From the NCBI RefSeq assembly GCF_022009635.1, contig NZ_CP091716.1, forward strand, positions 5,601,501 through 5,665,500: a DNA stretch of 64,000 nucleotides, given 5' to 3'. Of this stretch, positions 15,789 through 24,504 are shown in pieces. Source of the DNA: Variovorax paradoxus. GTDB lineage: Bacteria; Pseudomonadota; Gammaproteobacteria; Burkholderiales; Burkholderiaceae_C. The notes below the pieces were generated by a model. The model did no database searches. It worked only from the letters and a program-made list of their open reading frames with translations, and had not been told where the DNA came from. Each line of letters opens with the position of its first letter. Position 1 is the stretch's first letter. The translations under genes were made by a program, and so were the position numbers.

Positions 15789-16646
15789 GTGTCCTCCATC
15801 CTCAATGCCGATCTTCACTGCCACTCCGTGGTCTCCGACGGCACTCTGACGCCCGAAGAACTGGCCGCGCGCGCGGCCGCGAACGGGGTCGAGCTCTGGG
15901 CCCTCACCGACCACGACGAAATCGGCGGCCAGCACCGCGCCGCGGCGGCCGCCCGTGCCAACGGCATGCGCTACCTCACCGGCACCGAGATCTCCGTGAC
16001 CTTCGCGGGCGAAACCGTGCACATCGTCGGCCTGGGCTTCGATGCGGACGACGCGGCCATCAGCCAAGGGCTCTACGACACGCGCGGCGGCCGCGGCAAG
16101 CGCGCGCAGGAAATGTCCGAGGGGCTGGCCAAGGTCGGCATCCATGGCGCATACGAAGGCGCCCTCAAGTTCGTGGGCAACCCCGAACTCATCTCGCGCA
16201 CCCACTTCGCACGCTTCCTGGTCGAGCAGGGCCACTGCCGCGACACGCCCGAGGTGTTCCGCAAGTTCCTCACCGAAGGCAAGCCCGGCTACGTGCCACA
16301 CCGCTGGGCCTCGCTGAAGGACGCGGTGCACTGGATCACCGCCGCCAAGGGCATGGCCGTGATCGCGCACCCGGGCCGCTACAAGTTCTCCGCCAACGAG
16401 GAATACGCGCTTTTCCTCGAATTCAAGGCGCACGGCGGCCAGGCGATCGAGGTCGTCACCGGCAGCCACACGCCGGCCGAGTACGTCGAGTACGCCGACA
16501 AGGCGCTCGAATTCGATTTCGCCGCCTCGCGCGGCAGCGATTTCCACAGCCCCGACGAGAGCCATTGCGATCTCGGCAAGCTGCCGCCGTTGCCCGGCGC
16601 GCTCACTCCCGTGTGGGAACTGCTGGGCCACCGCATCCAGCAGTGA
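15789..16646 (+). CDS. PHP-domain phosphoesterase (RNase AM / YciV-like)
   Basis: 285 residues. PHP metal-binding motifs occur in order: NADLHCHSVVSDG (8-18), WALTDHDEIGG, VIAHPGRYKF and SRGSDFHSP. This family cleaves 3',5'-bisphosphonucleotides and the 5' ends of RNA with a trinuclear metal centre. GTG at 15789 is the start; the ATG at 15781 is out of frame. The stop overlaps the next gene's GTG start (GTGA). The 97-base spacer upstream is AT-richer and contains an imperfect palindrome around 15713-15731, a likely promoter area. Confidence 0.88.
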   Translation: MSSILNADLHCHSVVSDGTLTPEELAARAAANGVELWALTDHDEIGGQHRAAAAARANGMRYLTGTEISVTFAGETVHIVGLGFDADDAAISQGLYDTRGGRGKRAQEMSEGLAKVGIHGAYEGALKFVGNPELISRTHFARFLVEQGHCRDTPEVFRKFLTEGKPGYVPHRWASLKDAVHWITAAKGMAVIAHPGRYKFSANEEYALFLEFKAHGGQAIEVVTGSHTPAEYVEYADKALEFDFAASRGSDFHSPDESHCDLGKLPPLPGALTPVWELLGHRIQQ

Positions 16647-17623
16647 GCCAGAGCCCCGGGCCCGGCATCGACAACGCGGCAACCGTTGCGCTGGCCGATT
16701 CACGCTCGGCGGTGCGCAGGACGGCACGCAGCATCGAGTCGGAACGCATCCTCGCGGGCATCGGCCTCGTCGTGCTGGCCACGGCCTGCTTCGCGACGCT
16801 CGACACCGCCACCAAGTTTTCCACCCTCGGCGTGCCGATTCTCATGGGCGTGTGGTTCCGCTATGCCTTCCAGGCCGTGGCGACCACCGCCGTGCTGCTG
16901 CCGCTGCACGGCACCGCGCTGCTGCGCACGCAGCATCCGCGCTACCAGGCACTGCGCGGCGCATTGCTGCTGTCCTCGAGCGTCTTTTCCTTCTTGAGCC
17001 TGCGCTACATGCCGCTGGCCGAGTTCACGTCGATCGTGCTGATCGCGCCGCTGGTCATCACGCTGCTGGCGGCCACCACGCTCAAGGAGCATGTGTCGCC
17101 CCTGCGCTGGACGCTGGTGGCGGGCGGCTTCGCCGGCACGCTGGTCATCCTGCGGCCGGGCGGCGGCACCTTCAGCTGGGCCATTCTTCTGCCGCTGGGG
17201 CTGGTGCTGACCAACGCCTGGTTCCAGGTACTCACCAGCAAGCTCGCGCAGACCGAGAACCCGCTGACCATGCACTTCTACACCGGCTGGATCGGCACGC
17301 TGATCGCCTCGCTGGTGGTGCCCTTCGCATGGACCGCCCTGCCTTCGTGGGAATGGTGGGCGCTGCTGTGCCTCATGGGGTTCATGGGCACGGTGGGGCA
17401 CTTCATGCTGATACTGGCCTACCAGCGCGCGCCGGCTTCCACGCTCACGCCCTACCTCTATGCGCAGATCGCCTTCGCAATGCTGGGCGGCTGGCTTATC
17501 TTTTCCCATGTGCCCGACCGCTTCTCGCTCATCGGCATGGCGATGATCGCCGTGTGCGGCGCGGCCGGCGCATGGCTCACCGTGCGCGAGCGGCGCGTGC
17601 CGATCGAACCCGCGGAATCCTGA
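16643..17623 (+). CDS. EamA/DMT-family permease
   Basis: 326 residues with ten hydrophobic segments in two EamA halves; for example FATLDTATKFSTLGVPILMGVWFRYAFQA in the first and LILAYQRAPASTLTPYLYAQIAFAMLGGWLIF in the second. Drug/metabolite exporters of this type have varied substrates, so none is assigned. GTG at 16643 overlaps the preceding stop, indicating coupling with the PHP gene. About 35 polar residues precede the first membrane segment. Confidence 0.85.
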   Translation: MSQSPGPGIDNAATVALADSRSAVRRTARSIESERILAGIGLVVLATACFATLDTATKFSTLGVPILMGVWFRYAFQAVATTAVLLPLHGTALLRTQHPRYQALRGALLLSSSVFSFLSLRYMPLAEFTSIVLIAPLVITLLAATTLKEHVSPLRWTLVAGGFAGTLVILRPGGGTFSWAILLPLGLVLTNAWFQVLTSKLAQTENPLTMHFYTGWIGTLIASLVVPFAWTALPSWEWWALLCLMGFMGTVGHFMLILAYQRAPASTLTPYLYAQIAFAMLGGWLIFSHVPDRFSLIGMAMIAVCGAAGAWLTVRERRVPIEPAES

Positions 17624-17639
17624 TCAGGAGATATTTCCC

Positions 17640-18275
17640 ATGGCCCAGTACTTCGAAGTCCACCCCGAGAACCCGCAGCAGCGCCTGCTCAAGCAGGCCG
17701 TGTCGCTGCTCGAGCGCGGCGAGATCGTGGCCGTGCCCACCGACTCCAGTTATGCCCTGGCCTGCCACCTCGACGACAAGGACGCGGTCGACCAGTTGCG
17801 CCGCATCCGGCAGGTCGACGAGAAACACCACCTCACGCTGCTGTGCCGCGACCTGAGCGAGCTGGCCAACTACGCGCGCGTCGACAACAAGCAATACCGC
17901 CTGCTGAAGGCCGCCACGCCCGGCCCCTACACCTTCCTGCTCGAAGCCACCAAGGAAGTGCCGCGCCGCGTGAGCCATCCCCAGCGCAAGACCATCGGCC
18001 TGCGCGTGCCCGACCACAAGGTGCTGCTGGAGCTGCTGTCGCTGCACGGTGCGCCGCTGCTGGCCACCACGCTGATCGCGCCCGGCGAGACCGAGGCGCT
18101 CAACGATGCGCAGACCATCCGCGAGCGCTTCGAGAAGCAGATCGGCGCCGTCATCGATGCCGGGGCATGCCCTTCGCAGCCCACCACGGTGGTCGACCTC
18201 ACGCCCATGGGCACGGGCGACGACCCGGTCGTGGTGCGCCAGGGGCGCGGTGCATTGGCCGTGCTGGGGCTCTGA
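17640..18275 (+). CDS. YciO/TsaC-family (L-threonylcarbamoyladenylate synthase-like) protein
   Basis: 211 residues of the Sua5/YciO/YrdC fold. Visible motifs: VAVPTDSSYALAC, LTLLCRDLSELA, TPGPYTFLLEATKEVPR and TIGLRVPDHKV. The spacing and TDSSYALAC (rather than TETVYGL) are closer to YciO than to TsaC proper, so tRNA t6A formation is likely but not certain. AGGAG lies eight bases before the ATG. It belongs to the plus-strand housekeeping run ending in trpS. Confidence 0.85.
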   Translation: MAQYFEVHPENPQQRLLKQAVSLLERGEIVAVPTDSSYALACHLDDKDAVDQLRRIRQVDEKHHLTLLCRDLSELANYARVDNKQYRLLKAATPGPYTFLLEATKEVPRRVSHPQRKTIGLRVPDHKVLLELLSLHGAPLLATTLIAPGETEALNDAQTIRERFEKQIGAVIDAGACPSQPTTVVDLTPMGTGDDPVVVRQGRGALAVLGL

Positions 18276-18316
18276 AATCGGGCAGATAGACACGCCCCGT
18301 CTGACACAATCGCGCA

Positions 18317-18988
18317 GTGGATATTTCCAATCTCATACAGACCGTACTGATATACGCACTGCCGGTGATCTTCGCGATCACCGTGCACGAGGCGGCCCAT
18401 GGCTATGTCGCGCGTTATTTCGGCGACAACACCGCAGAGGTAATGGGGCGCGTCACGCTCAACCCCATGAAGCACATCGACCCCATCGGGACCATCCTGA
18501 TGCCGCTGATGCTGTACTTTGCGACCTCCGGCGCCTTCCTGTTCGGCTATGCCAAGCCGGTGCCGGTCAATTTCGGGCGGCTGCGCCACCCGAAGCGCGA
18601 CATGGTGTGGGTGGCGCTGGCGGGGCCGGCCTCGAACTTCATCCAGGCCATCCTCTGGGCGCTGGTGCTGGTGACGCTGGTCGCGGCAGGCATCAATGAA
18701 ACCTTTTTCATCAAGATGGCGCAGGGCGGTGTGCTGGTCAACCTCGTGATGTGGGCCTTCAACCTGTTCCCGCTGCCGCCGCTGGACGGGGGCCGCGTGC
18801 TGGCGGGCCTGCTGCCCAACGGGCCGGCACAGAATTTCCTGGCCCGCATCGAGCCCTACGGCTTCTTCATCGTGATGGCGCTGGTGCTCGCCGGCGTCGT
18901 CAGCAACTACTGGCTGCGTCCGCTCATGGATGTCGGCTACTACGTCGTCAACCTGGCCATCACCCCGCTCAAGGCATTGCTGCTCTAA
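18317..18988 (+). CDS. Site-2 protease family (M50) membrane metalloprotease
   Basis: 223 residues, about five membrane segments. The zinc motif HEAAH is at 24-28 and the second conserved site NLFPLPPLDGGR lies near 150, so both halves of the M50 active site are present. No PDZ domain is present, unlike RseP. It would cleave membrane proteins within the bilayer. Start GTG at 18317. It lies 12 bases before trpS, so these two are probably transcribed together. Confidence 0.9.
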   Translation: MDISNLIQTVLIYALPVIFAITVHEAAHGYVARYFGDNTAEVMGRVTLNPMKHIDPIGTILMPLMLYFATSGAFLFGYAKPVPVNFGRLRHPKRDMVWVALAGPASNFIQAILWALVLVTLVAAGINETFFIKMAQGGVLVNLVMWAFNLFPLPPLDGGRVLAGLLPNGPAQNFLARIEPYGFFIVMALVLAGVVSNYWLRPLMDVGYYVVNLAITPLKALLL

Positions 18989-19000
18989 GTTCCTCGTTCC

Positions 19001-20332
19001 ATGTCTGCGTCTTCCAAAGCTCCCCTGCGCGTCCTGACCGGCATCACCCCGTCGGGCACGCCCCACCTCGGCAACTACGTCGGCTCGATCCGCCACTCGG
19101 TGCGGCAAAGCGTCGCGCCCGGTGTGCAGAGCTTCTTCTTCCTGGCCGACTACCACGCGCTCATCAAGGTGCAGGAGCCGGCGCGCATCCAGCGCTCGAC
19201 CCTGGAGATCGCCGCCAGCTGGCTGGCCTGCGGGCTCGACCCCGAGCACGTCACCTTCTACCGCCAGTCCGACATTCCCGAGATCCCGGAGCTCACCTGG
19301 TTTCTCACCTGCGTCACCGGCAAGGGCGTGCTCAACCGCGCGCATGCCTACAAGGCGCAGATCGACAAGAACGTCGCCAAGGGCGAAGACCCCGACGCCG
19401 ACGTCACGGCCGGCCTCTTCATGTACCCGGTGCTCATGGGCGCGGACATCCTGATGTTCAACGCCCACAAGGTGCCCGTGGGCCGCGACCAGGTGCAGCA
19501 CATCGAGATGGCGCGCGACATGGCGCAGCGCTTCAACCACCAGTACGGCGAGCACTTCACGCTGCCCGACGCCGAGATCGACGATGCCGTCGCCACCTTG
19601 CCCGGCCTCGACGGCCGCAAGATGAGCAAGAGCTACAACAACACGATCCCATTGTTCGCGCCGCGCGCGTACCTGCGCAAGCAGATCACCAGCATCGTGA
19701 CCGACTCGCGCGCGCCCGGCGAGCCCAAGGACACCGAAGGCTCCGCGCTGTTCCAGATCTACCAGGCCTTTGCCGACGCCGACGAGACCGAGATGCTCCG
19801 CAAGGCCTATGCCGACGGCATCGGCTGGGGCGACGCCAAGCAGCTGCTGTTCGAGCGCATCGACCTCGAAGTGGCGCCGCTGCGCGAGCGCTACGACGCG
19901 CTCATGAACAACCCGGCCGAGATCGAGCGCCTCCTGCTCATCGGCGCCGAGAAGGCACGCGCGCTGTCGAAGCCCTTCCTGGTCAAGCTGCGCCACGCGG
20001 TCGGCCTGCGCAATCTCGCGGCCGGCAAGGACAAGGGCGGCGCCAAGGCGGCCAAGGTCGCGAAGCCCAGCTTCAAGCAATACCGCGAAAAGGCCGACGG
20101 CCTGTTCTATTTCAAGCTGCTCGATGCGCACGGCGAAACCCTGCTGCAAAGCCGTGGATTCACGTCGCCGCAAGAGGCGGGCCGTACCATCGCGGTCTTG
20201 CAGGCCGAGCGCGGCGCGGCACTGGTCGCGCTGGCGGAGCAGCTCGAACCGATCGACACAGAAGGAACACGCGCTGTCACCGAAGCGCTGGAGGCACTGG
20301 CGGAGGCAACGCCCACGAACCAAGGGAGTTGA
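19001..20332 (+). CDS. trpS: Tryptophanyl-tRNA synthetase
   Basis: 443 residues. Class-I motifs: the HIGH-equivalent PHLGN at 21-25 within GITPSGTPHLGNYVG and KMSKS at 207-211 followed by YNNTIPLF. It charges tRNA-Trp in the cytoplasm. It is about 100 residues longer than E. coli TrpS; the extra C-terminal part includes a lysine-rich linker (GKDKGGAKAAKVAKPS) and a domain rich in charged helices (QEAGRTIAVLQAERGAAL), a form I associate with Burkholderiales. ATG at 19001. Confidence 0.95.
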   Translation: MSASSKAPLRVLTGITPSGTPHLGNYVGSIRHSVRQSVAPGVQSFFFLADYHALIKVQEPARIQRSTLEIAASWLACGLDPEHVTFYRQSDIPEIPELTWFLTCVTGKGVLNRAHAYKAQIDKNVAKGEDPDADVTAGLFMYPVLMGADILMFNAHKVPVGRDQVQHIEMARDMAQRFNHQYGEHFTLPDAEIDDAVATLPGLDGRKMSKSYNNTIPLFAPRAYLRKQITSIVTDSRAPGEPKDTEGSALFQIYQAFADADETEMLRKAYADGIGWGDAKQLLFERIDLEVAPLRERYDALMNNPAEIERLLLIGAEKARALSKPFLVKLRHAVGLRNLAAGKDKGGAKAAKVAKPSFKQYREKADGLFYFKLLDAHGETLLQSRGFTSPQEAGRTIAVLQAERGAALVALAEQLEPIDTEGTRAVTEALEALAEATPTNQGS

Positions 20333-20406
20333 TCCGGCTAAACACGCCGGCCCATCCGCCGGCGAGCAGGAAGAGAGAAGACGGTGCGATCACAAAGGAA
20401 GAAAAC

Positions 20407-21009
20407 ATGAGCATTTATGTCATCGACGACCACCCCCTGATGCGCGACGCGATCGTGATGGTCTTGCGGCGCTTGCGCCCGGCCGAGAACATCGTCGAGC
20501 TCGAGCGCCTCGACAAGCTCGCGGGCTCCGTCCAGCAGCGCGGCGCCCCCACCCTCTTCTGCCTGGACCTGAAGCTCCCGGACACCAATGGCGTGTCGGG
20601 CGTGATCGCGGTCAAGCAGGTCTATCCGAATGTGCCGATCGCCGTGTATTCGGCGGCACCGGCCGCCGACATGGAAGACGCCTGCATCGAGGCGGGTGCC
20701 GACACCTACATCGAAAAATCGGCCAGCTCCAACGAGCTGGCGGCTGCACTGCGCGGCCTGCTGATGGCGGGCTCGGAGGACGAAGCCGACGAACCGCCGG
20801 CCGCCAACAGCGGCAAGCTGTCGAAGCGCCAGACCCAGCTGATCGCCATGCTCGACAAGGGCATGAGCAATCGCGACATCGCCACCGACCTGGAGATCAG
20901 CGAGCACACGGTGAAGGTTCACCTGTGGCGGCTGTTCCGCCGGCTGGGGGTGAAGAGCCGGACGCAGGCGCTGCACTATGCGCGCACGAACGGGTTGCTC
21001 TCTGGCTAA
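20407..21009 (+). CDS. LuxR/NarL-type response regulator
   Basis: 200 residues: a receiver domain (IDDHPLMRDA; phospho-acceptor Asp54 in FCLDLKLPD; lysine in YIEKSAS) and a C-terminal LuxR helix-turn-helix from about 136 (LSKRQTQLIAMLDKGMSNRDIA). A DNA-binding transcriptional regulator activated by phosphorylation. AAGGAAG lies five bases before the ATG. The probable partner kinase is the convergent gene at 21152-22567. The 74-base gap after trpS could hold its promoter. Confidence 0.9.
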   Translation: MSIYVIDDHPLMRDAIVMVLRRLRPAENIVELERLDKLAGSVQQRGAPTLFCLDLKLPDTNGVSGVIAVKQVYPNVPIAVYSAAPAADMEDACIEAGADTYIEKSASSNELAAALRGLLMAGSEDEADEPPAANSGKLSKRQTQLIAMLDKGMSNRDIATDLEISEHTVKVHLWRLFRRLGVKSRTQALHYARTNGLLSG

Positions 21010-21103
21010 CCCCCAGGCTTCGCGCACTTCGTGTCGCTTCTCCTTCCCCCTTGCAGGGGGCAACACCTGAGGCCCGGCGGAGCCGGTTCCTCGGTGTTTC
21101 TGG
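21009..21103 (+). repeat. Dispersed 95-bp intergenic repeat, copy 2
   Basis: ACCCCCAGGCTTCGCGCACT... to ...CGGTGTTTCTGG, the inverted copy of 11570-11664 with two mismatches. It starts at the last base of the response-regulator stop codon, and contains the hairpin TTCCCCCTTGCAGGGGGCAA. It precedes a standard terminator at 21108-21134. Confidence 0.8.
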
Positions 21104-21107
21104 AATG

Positions 21108-21134
21108 AAAAAACCGCGCAACGCGCGGTTTTTT
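21108..21134. terminator. Bidirectional rho-independent terminator
   Basis: AAAAAA-CCGCGC-AAC-GCGCGG-TTTTTT: a 6-bp GC stem with A and T tracts on both sides, placed exactly between the convergent response-regulator and histidine-kinase genes. It should end transcripts from both strands. Confidence 0.88.
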
Positions 21135-21151
21135 CATGGGTGATCGGCGGC

Positions 21152-22567
21152 TCAGCCGCCGGACGCCGTCACCCGCGCCTGCGCCACCGCTTCGTCCGCA
21201 TCATGCAACGCCACGCGGAACACACTCCCGCTGCCCAGCCGCGACCGCACGCTCACCGGATGCCCCAGCACATGCGAAAGCCGCGCGACGATGGCCAGAC
21301 CGAGGCCGAAGCCGTCGGAGGTGCCGGCGTGGTCGGCCACCTTGTAGAACTCCAGGAACACGTCGCGCAGGTGCTCGGGCGCGATGCCGATGCCTGTATC
21401 CCACACCTCCACGCGCAGGCCGTCGCGCGTTTGCCGCGCGGCCAGCAGCACGCCACCCTCGGTCGTGTACTTGATGGCGTTGGCCAGCAGGTTGCCGATC
21501 ATGCGGCGCACGCGGATCGGGTCGGTGAGGAACGAGCCCTCGCACACGTGCACCCGGAAGTCCAGCCCGCGGCTCTCGGCCACTGGGCGGTACTGCAGCT
21601 CCAGGTCGTGCAGCAGCTCGGGCACGTCGACGCGCTCGACGTGCAGGCGCACCTGGCCCGAATCGATGCGCGCCAGGTCGAACATCGAGTCGAACAGCGC
21701 ATTCACCGCGTGCGTGGCGCGCACGATCTTCGGGGCCAGCTCCAGCACCAGTTCAGGCTCGTTGCGCAGCCAGTCGGCGTACAGCGAAAGCGCGAGCACC
21801 GGCTGGCGCATGTCGTGCGCGGCGCTGGCCAGGAAGCGGTTCTTCATGGCCACGGCCGACACCGCCGCCTGCCGCTGCTGCGTGAGCGACTTGATCAGGA
21901 TGTGGTTGTGGAACAGCAGCTCCAGGCTGTTGCGCGCCGTCTCGTAGATATGGCGCCCGGCCCGCAGCAGCAGGAACCAGTGCAGGATCGGGAGGATCGG
22001 CATCAGGTAGCTGTACTGGAACTGCGGGTGCTGCAGCATGATTCCCGAAAGCCGGATCACCACGGCGCCAAGCATCGTGATGAACAGCGTGTTCACGTAG
22101 CGCTTGAGCAGCGGCGGATGCAGTGCCAGCCCGTTGAGCGGGAAGGTGCCCACGCCGGCAACGATGAGCCAGCTCATGAACTGGTTGACCTGCGGCGTGC
22201 GCTCGAAGAACAGCAGCACCGAGAAGCCCCACACCACCGCGCTGGTGCTCCAGACGAAGCCGTAGCGCTCGGTGAACTGCTGCTGCGCCGCGGAACTGCG
22301 CCCCGCATAGCGCACCGCGTAGACCTGCGCGCCCCAGGCACGGCAGGCCGTGGCGATGAGCCCGGCCACCAGCCAGGTGAGCAGCTCCCAGTGCGACACA
22401 TAGGCCCAGTTGAGCCCCACCATGGCCGGCATGAGCGCGGCCGACACGAAATAGGAGCCCCGCGCCGAACGCATCAGGCTGCGGATGAGCTCGCCGCGCA
22501 CCCATGATTCGGCCTCGTCGGCCGAAGCCGGGGCGGGTGTCGAGCTCGCGATCGAGGCATTGGCCAT
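21152..22567 (-). CDS. Membrane sensor histidine kinase
   Basis: 471 residues. Six hydrophobic segments within residues 40-205 form an integral-membrane sensor without a large periplasmic domain. The dimerisation/phosphorylation box is ASAAHDMRQPVLALSLY with His251; the N box is NLLANAIKYT, G1 DTGIGIAPEH and G2 GFGLGLAIVARL. It autophosphorylates and probably signals to the convergent response regulator (20407-21009). ATG at 22567 has AAGGG ten bases upstream. The stimulus is unknown. Confidence 0.9.
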   Translation of the reverse strand: MANASIASSTPAPASADEAESWVRGELIRSLMRSARGSYFVSAALMPAMVGLNWAYVSHWELLTWLVAGLIATACRAWGAQVYAVRYAGRSSAAQQQFTERYGFVWSTSAVVWGFSVLLFFERTPQVNQFMSWLIVAGVGTFPLNGLALHPPLLKRYVNTLFITMLGAVVIRLSGIMLQHPQFQYSYLMPILPILHWFLLLRAGRHIYETARNSLELLFHNHILIKSLTQQRQAAVSAVAMKNRFLASAAHDMRQPVLALSLYADWLRNEPELVLELAPKIVRATHAVNALFDSMFDLARIDSGQVRLHVERVDVPELLHDLELQYRPVAESRGLDFRVHVCEGSFLTDPIRVRRMIGNLLANAIKYTTEGGVLLAARQTRDGLRVEVWDTGIGIAPEHLRDVFLEFYKVADHAGTSDGFGLGLAIVARLSHVLGHPVSVRSRLGSGSVFRVALHDADEAVAQARVTASGG

Positions 22568-22596
22568 ATGGCGATGACCCTTGTTTATCCGGCCAC

Positions 22597-22621
22597 AAAA
22601 AAAGCCCCTCTGCGCGGGGGC
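22597..22621 (-). terminator. Terminator-like hairpin in the leader of the kinase gene
   Basis: On the minus strand GCCCC-loop of 8-GGGGC followed by seven T. It lies only 30 bases upstream of the kinase start, so either it ends minus-strand transcripts coming from the oxidoreductase side, or it sits in the kinase leader and attenuates it. Confidence 0.6.
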
Positions 22622-22744
22622 ACCAAGAGATGGGATCTTAACGGCGTGTCGCCCCTTGTTTCTCCGCGTAACAAGAGAAAACAGCGGCCCGGCCGGCCAC
22701 GGATAATGGCCAGCCTCTTTTCCACGAATCACGAGCCTTCAGAG

Positions 22745-23146
22745 ATGCTGAACAACCTGGCCCCCTTCCTCATCCACTGGGCCATCACGGCCATTTCGCT
22801 CTGGGTGGCGAGCCATCTGTTTCGCGGGATCAAGTTCGAGAGCACCGGCGCGCTGGTGGTCTCCGCCCTGCTGCTGGGCCTGGCCAACGCCGTCGTCAAG
22901 CCGCTGCTGATCGTGCTCACGCTGCCGCTGACGCTCGTGACGCTCGGCCTGTTCCTGCTGGTCATCAACGCGCTGATGATCCTGCTGGTGGCGGCGCTGG
23001 TGAAGGGCTTCCGCGTGTCCGGCTTCTGGACCGCGCTCTTCGCGAGCATCTTCATCTCGATCCTGAGCGTGGTCATCGGCTCGTTCGTGACGAGCGACGA
23101 CCCGGCCGAGAAGGTGCAGATGCCGCAGACCGGCAACTGGCTCTGA
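22745..23146 (+). CDS. Small membrane protein of the phage-holin-4 (PF04020, YvlD-like) family
   Basis: 133 residues with four hydrophobic segments: FLIHWAITAISLWVASHLF, ALLLGLANAVVKPLLIVLTLPLTLVTLGLFLLVINALMILL and FWTALFASIFISILSVVIG. The PLLIVLTLPLTLVTLGLF stretch is the signature of this family, annotated as holin-like but usually chromosomal and of unknown function. ATG at 22745. It stands alone between divergent and convergent neighbours; there is no phage gene nearby. Confidence 0.82.
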   Translation: MLNNLAPFLIHWAITAISLWVASHLFRGIKFESTGALVVSALLLGLANAVVKPLLIVLTLPLTLVTLGLFLLVINALMILLVAALVKGFRVSGFWTALFASIFISILSVVIGSFVTSDDPAEKVQMPQTGNWL

Positions 23147-23154
23147 CGCCCAGC

Positions 23155-23175
23155 GGTCGGCCGCCCTGGCCGACC
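23155..23175. terminator. Hairpin between convergent genes
   Basis: Perfect 8-bp stem GGTCGGCC-gccct-GGCCGACC between the small membrane protein gene and the convergent oxidoreductase, ending at the latter's stop codon. No T-tract, so efficiency is uncertain. Confidence 0.5.
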
Positions 23176-24503
23176 TAGCCGAGCACGGCGCCGCCGCTCA
23201 GCAGCGCGTCGCGCAGGGCCGGCACCGGCACGCTCCTGACCTGCGCCCCCATGCCGCCTTCCGCCGCCCGGGCGGCCATGGCCGCGGCAACGCCGGCCGC
23301 CTGCCCGACCGCCATCGAGATCGTCATCACCCGGATCGCGGCCAGCGCCTCGTGGCTGGCCGAGATGCCCCGGCCGATGCCCAGGACGTTGTCGAGCGTG
23401 CTCGGCACCAGGCTGCGGTACGGAATCTGGTAGGCGTGGTCGGCATCCATCGGCACGTAGTGCAGCGCGCCGCCCGTCGCCGGGTGGATGTCGATCGGAT
23501 ACGCCCCCGCCGCGATCGCATCGGGAAACTGCACGGGCTCCAGCAGTTCGGCGGCCGTCAGCACATGGTCGCCCTCCATCCGTCGCGTCTCGCGCACGCC
23601 GACCTGCGTGCCAAAGGCCCGCAGCCGGCCCTGCCCGCAGCCGGGCACCGCGTCCGCGAGGAAGCTCGCCGCCTTCCATGCCTGGCGCCGTCCTTCGATC
23701 TCGGCGGCGCCCAGCGCCATCGGGTCGGTGGCGTCGATGCCCAGGCGGCTGATGTTGAACCAGCCGTCGTCCGAATACGGATCGCGGCTCGAATGCAGCG
23801 CCGCGCGCGCCAGCCGGCCCTGCTCGAAGCCCCGCGCCGCCAGCTCTGCAAGCTCGGCCTTCGACAGCGCGCCGAAGCGCTCGAAGTCGATCGGTCCGAA
23901 GCGGAACATCATCGTCGCCGGCTGCAGCGCCTCGCCGTCGCCGAGTTCGAGAAAGCGCGCGCCCGCCTGCTTCAGCGCGTCCATGTCGCCAGACGCATCG
24001 ATGAGCACGCCCGCGCGCAGGTACAGCACGCCGCCCTTGGTCAGCACGCGCACGCCGTCGACGCGACGGCCCTCGCACGCCACCTCGAGCAGGCTGGCAT
24101 GCAGCAGGGGCCGCACGCCGGCCTCGGCCACCATGTCGTCGAGCACCAGCTTGAGCACCTCGGGCGCGTATTCGACGCGGTCCATGCGATGCCCGGTGGA
24201 CATCACGAAGGTCTCGTGCTCGCGAGCCCCGCCGTAGCCGCGCAGCCGCTCGACCACCTCGTCGGCCAGGCCCGCCACCACCTTGCGGCCGTTGCCGGTC
24301 TGCCAGCTGTTGAACTGCGCCACCGCGCCGGCCGTGGCGTTGCCGCCGAGGAAGCCGTAGCGCTCCACCAGCACGACCGATGCGCCCTGCCTTGCCGCCG
24401 CCACGGCCGCCATCGTGCCGGCGACGCCGCCGCCGCACACCACCACGTCGGCCTCGACCATGCGGCTACTGCTTGCCAGGCCTTGATTCGTGCTGTCGTT
24501 CAT
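23175..24503 (-). CDS. FAD-dependent oxidoreductase (PF12831 type)
   Basis: 442 residues. The Rossmann FAD-binding motif VVVCGGGVAGTMAAVAAARQG is at about 20-40, followed by RYGFLGGNATAG, the conserved stretch of the FAD_oxidored (PF12831) family. A second nucleotide-contact region IDASGDMDAL and the C-terminal VLGIGRGISASHEALAAIRVM close the fold. Substrate unknown. It ends the minus-strand pair with the Bug-type binding protein (1-base gap), which suggests that the enzyme acts on the compound captured by that protein. Confidence 0.85.
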   Translation of the reverse strand: MNDSTNQGLASSSRMVEADVVVCGGGVAGTMAAVAAARQGASVVLVERYGFLGGNATAGAVAQFNSWQTGNGRKVVAGLADEVVERLRGYGGAREHETFVMSTGHRMDRVEYAPEVLKLVLDDMVAEAGVRPLLHASLLEVACEGRRVDGVRVLTKGGVLYLRAGVLIDASGDMDALKQAGARFLELGDGEALQPATMMFRFGPIDFERFGALSKAELAELAARGFEQGRLARAALHSSRDPYSDDGWFNISRLGIDATDPMALGAAEIEGRRQAWKAASFLADAVPGCGQGRLRAFGTQVGVRETRRMEGDHVLTAAELLEPVQFPDAIAAGAYPIDIHPATGGALHYVPMDADHAYQIPYRSLVPSTLDNVLGIGRGISASHEALAAIRVMTISMAVGQAAGVAAAMAARAAEGGMGAQVRSVPVPALRDALLSGGAVLG

Positions 24504-24504
24504 T

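Noticed and set aside
22745..23146. Holin-like gene as a sign of a prophage
   Set aside because: The PF04020 family is widespread on chromosomes and no other phage gene, integrase or attachment site is near.
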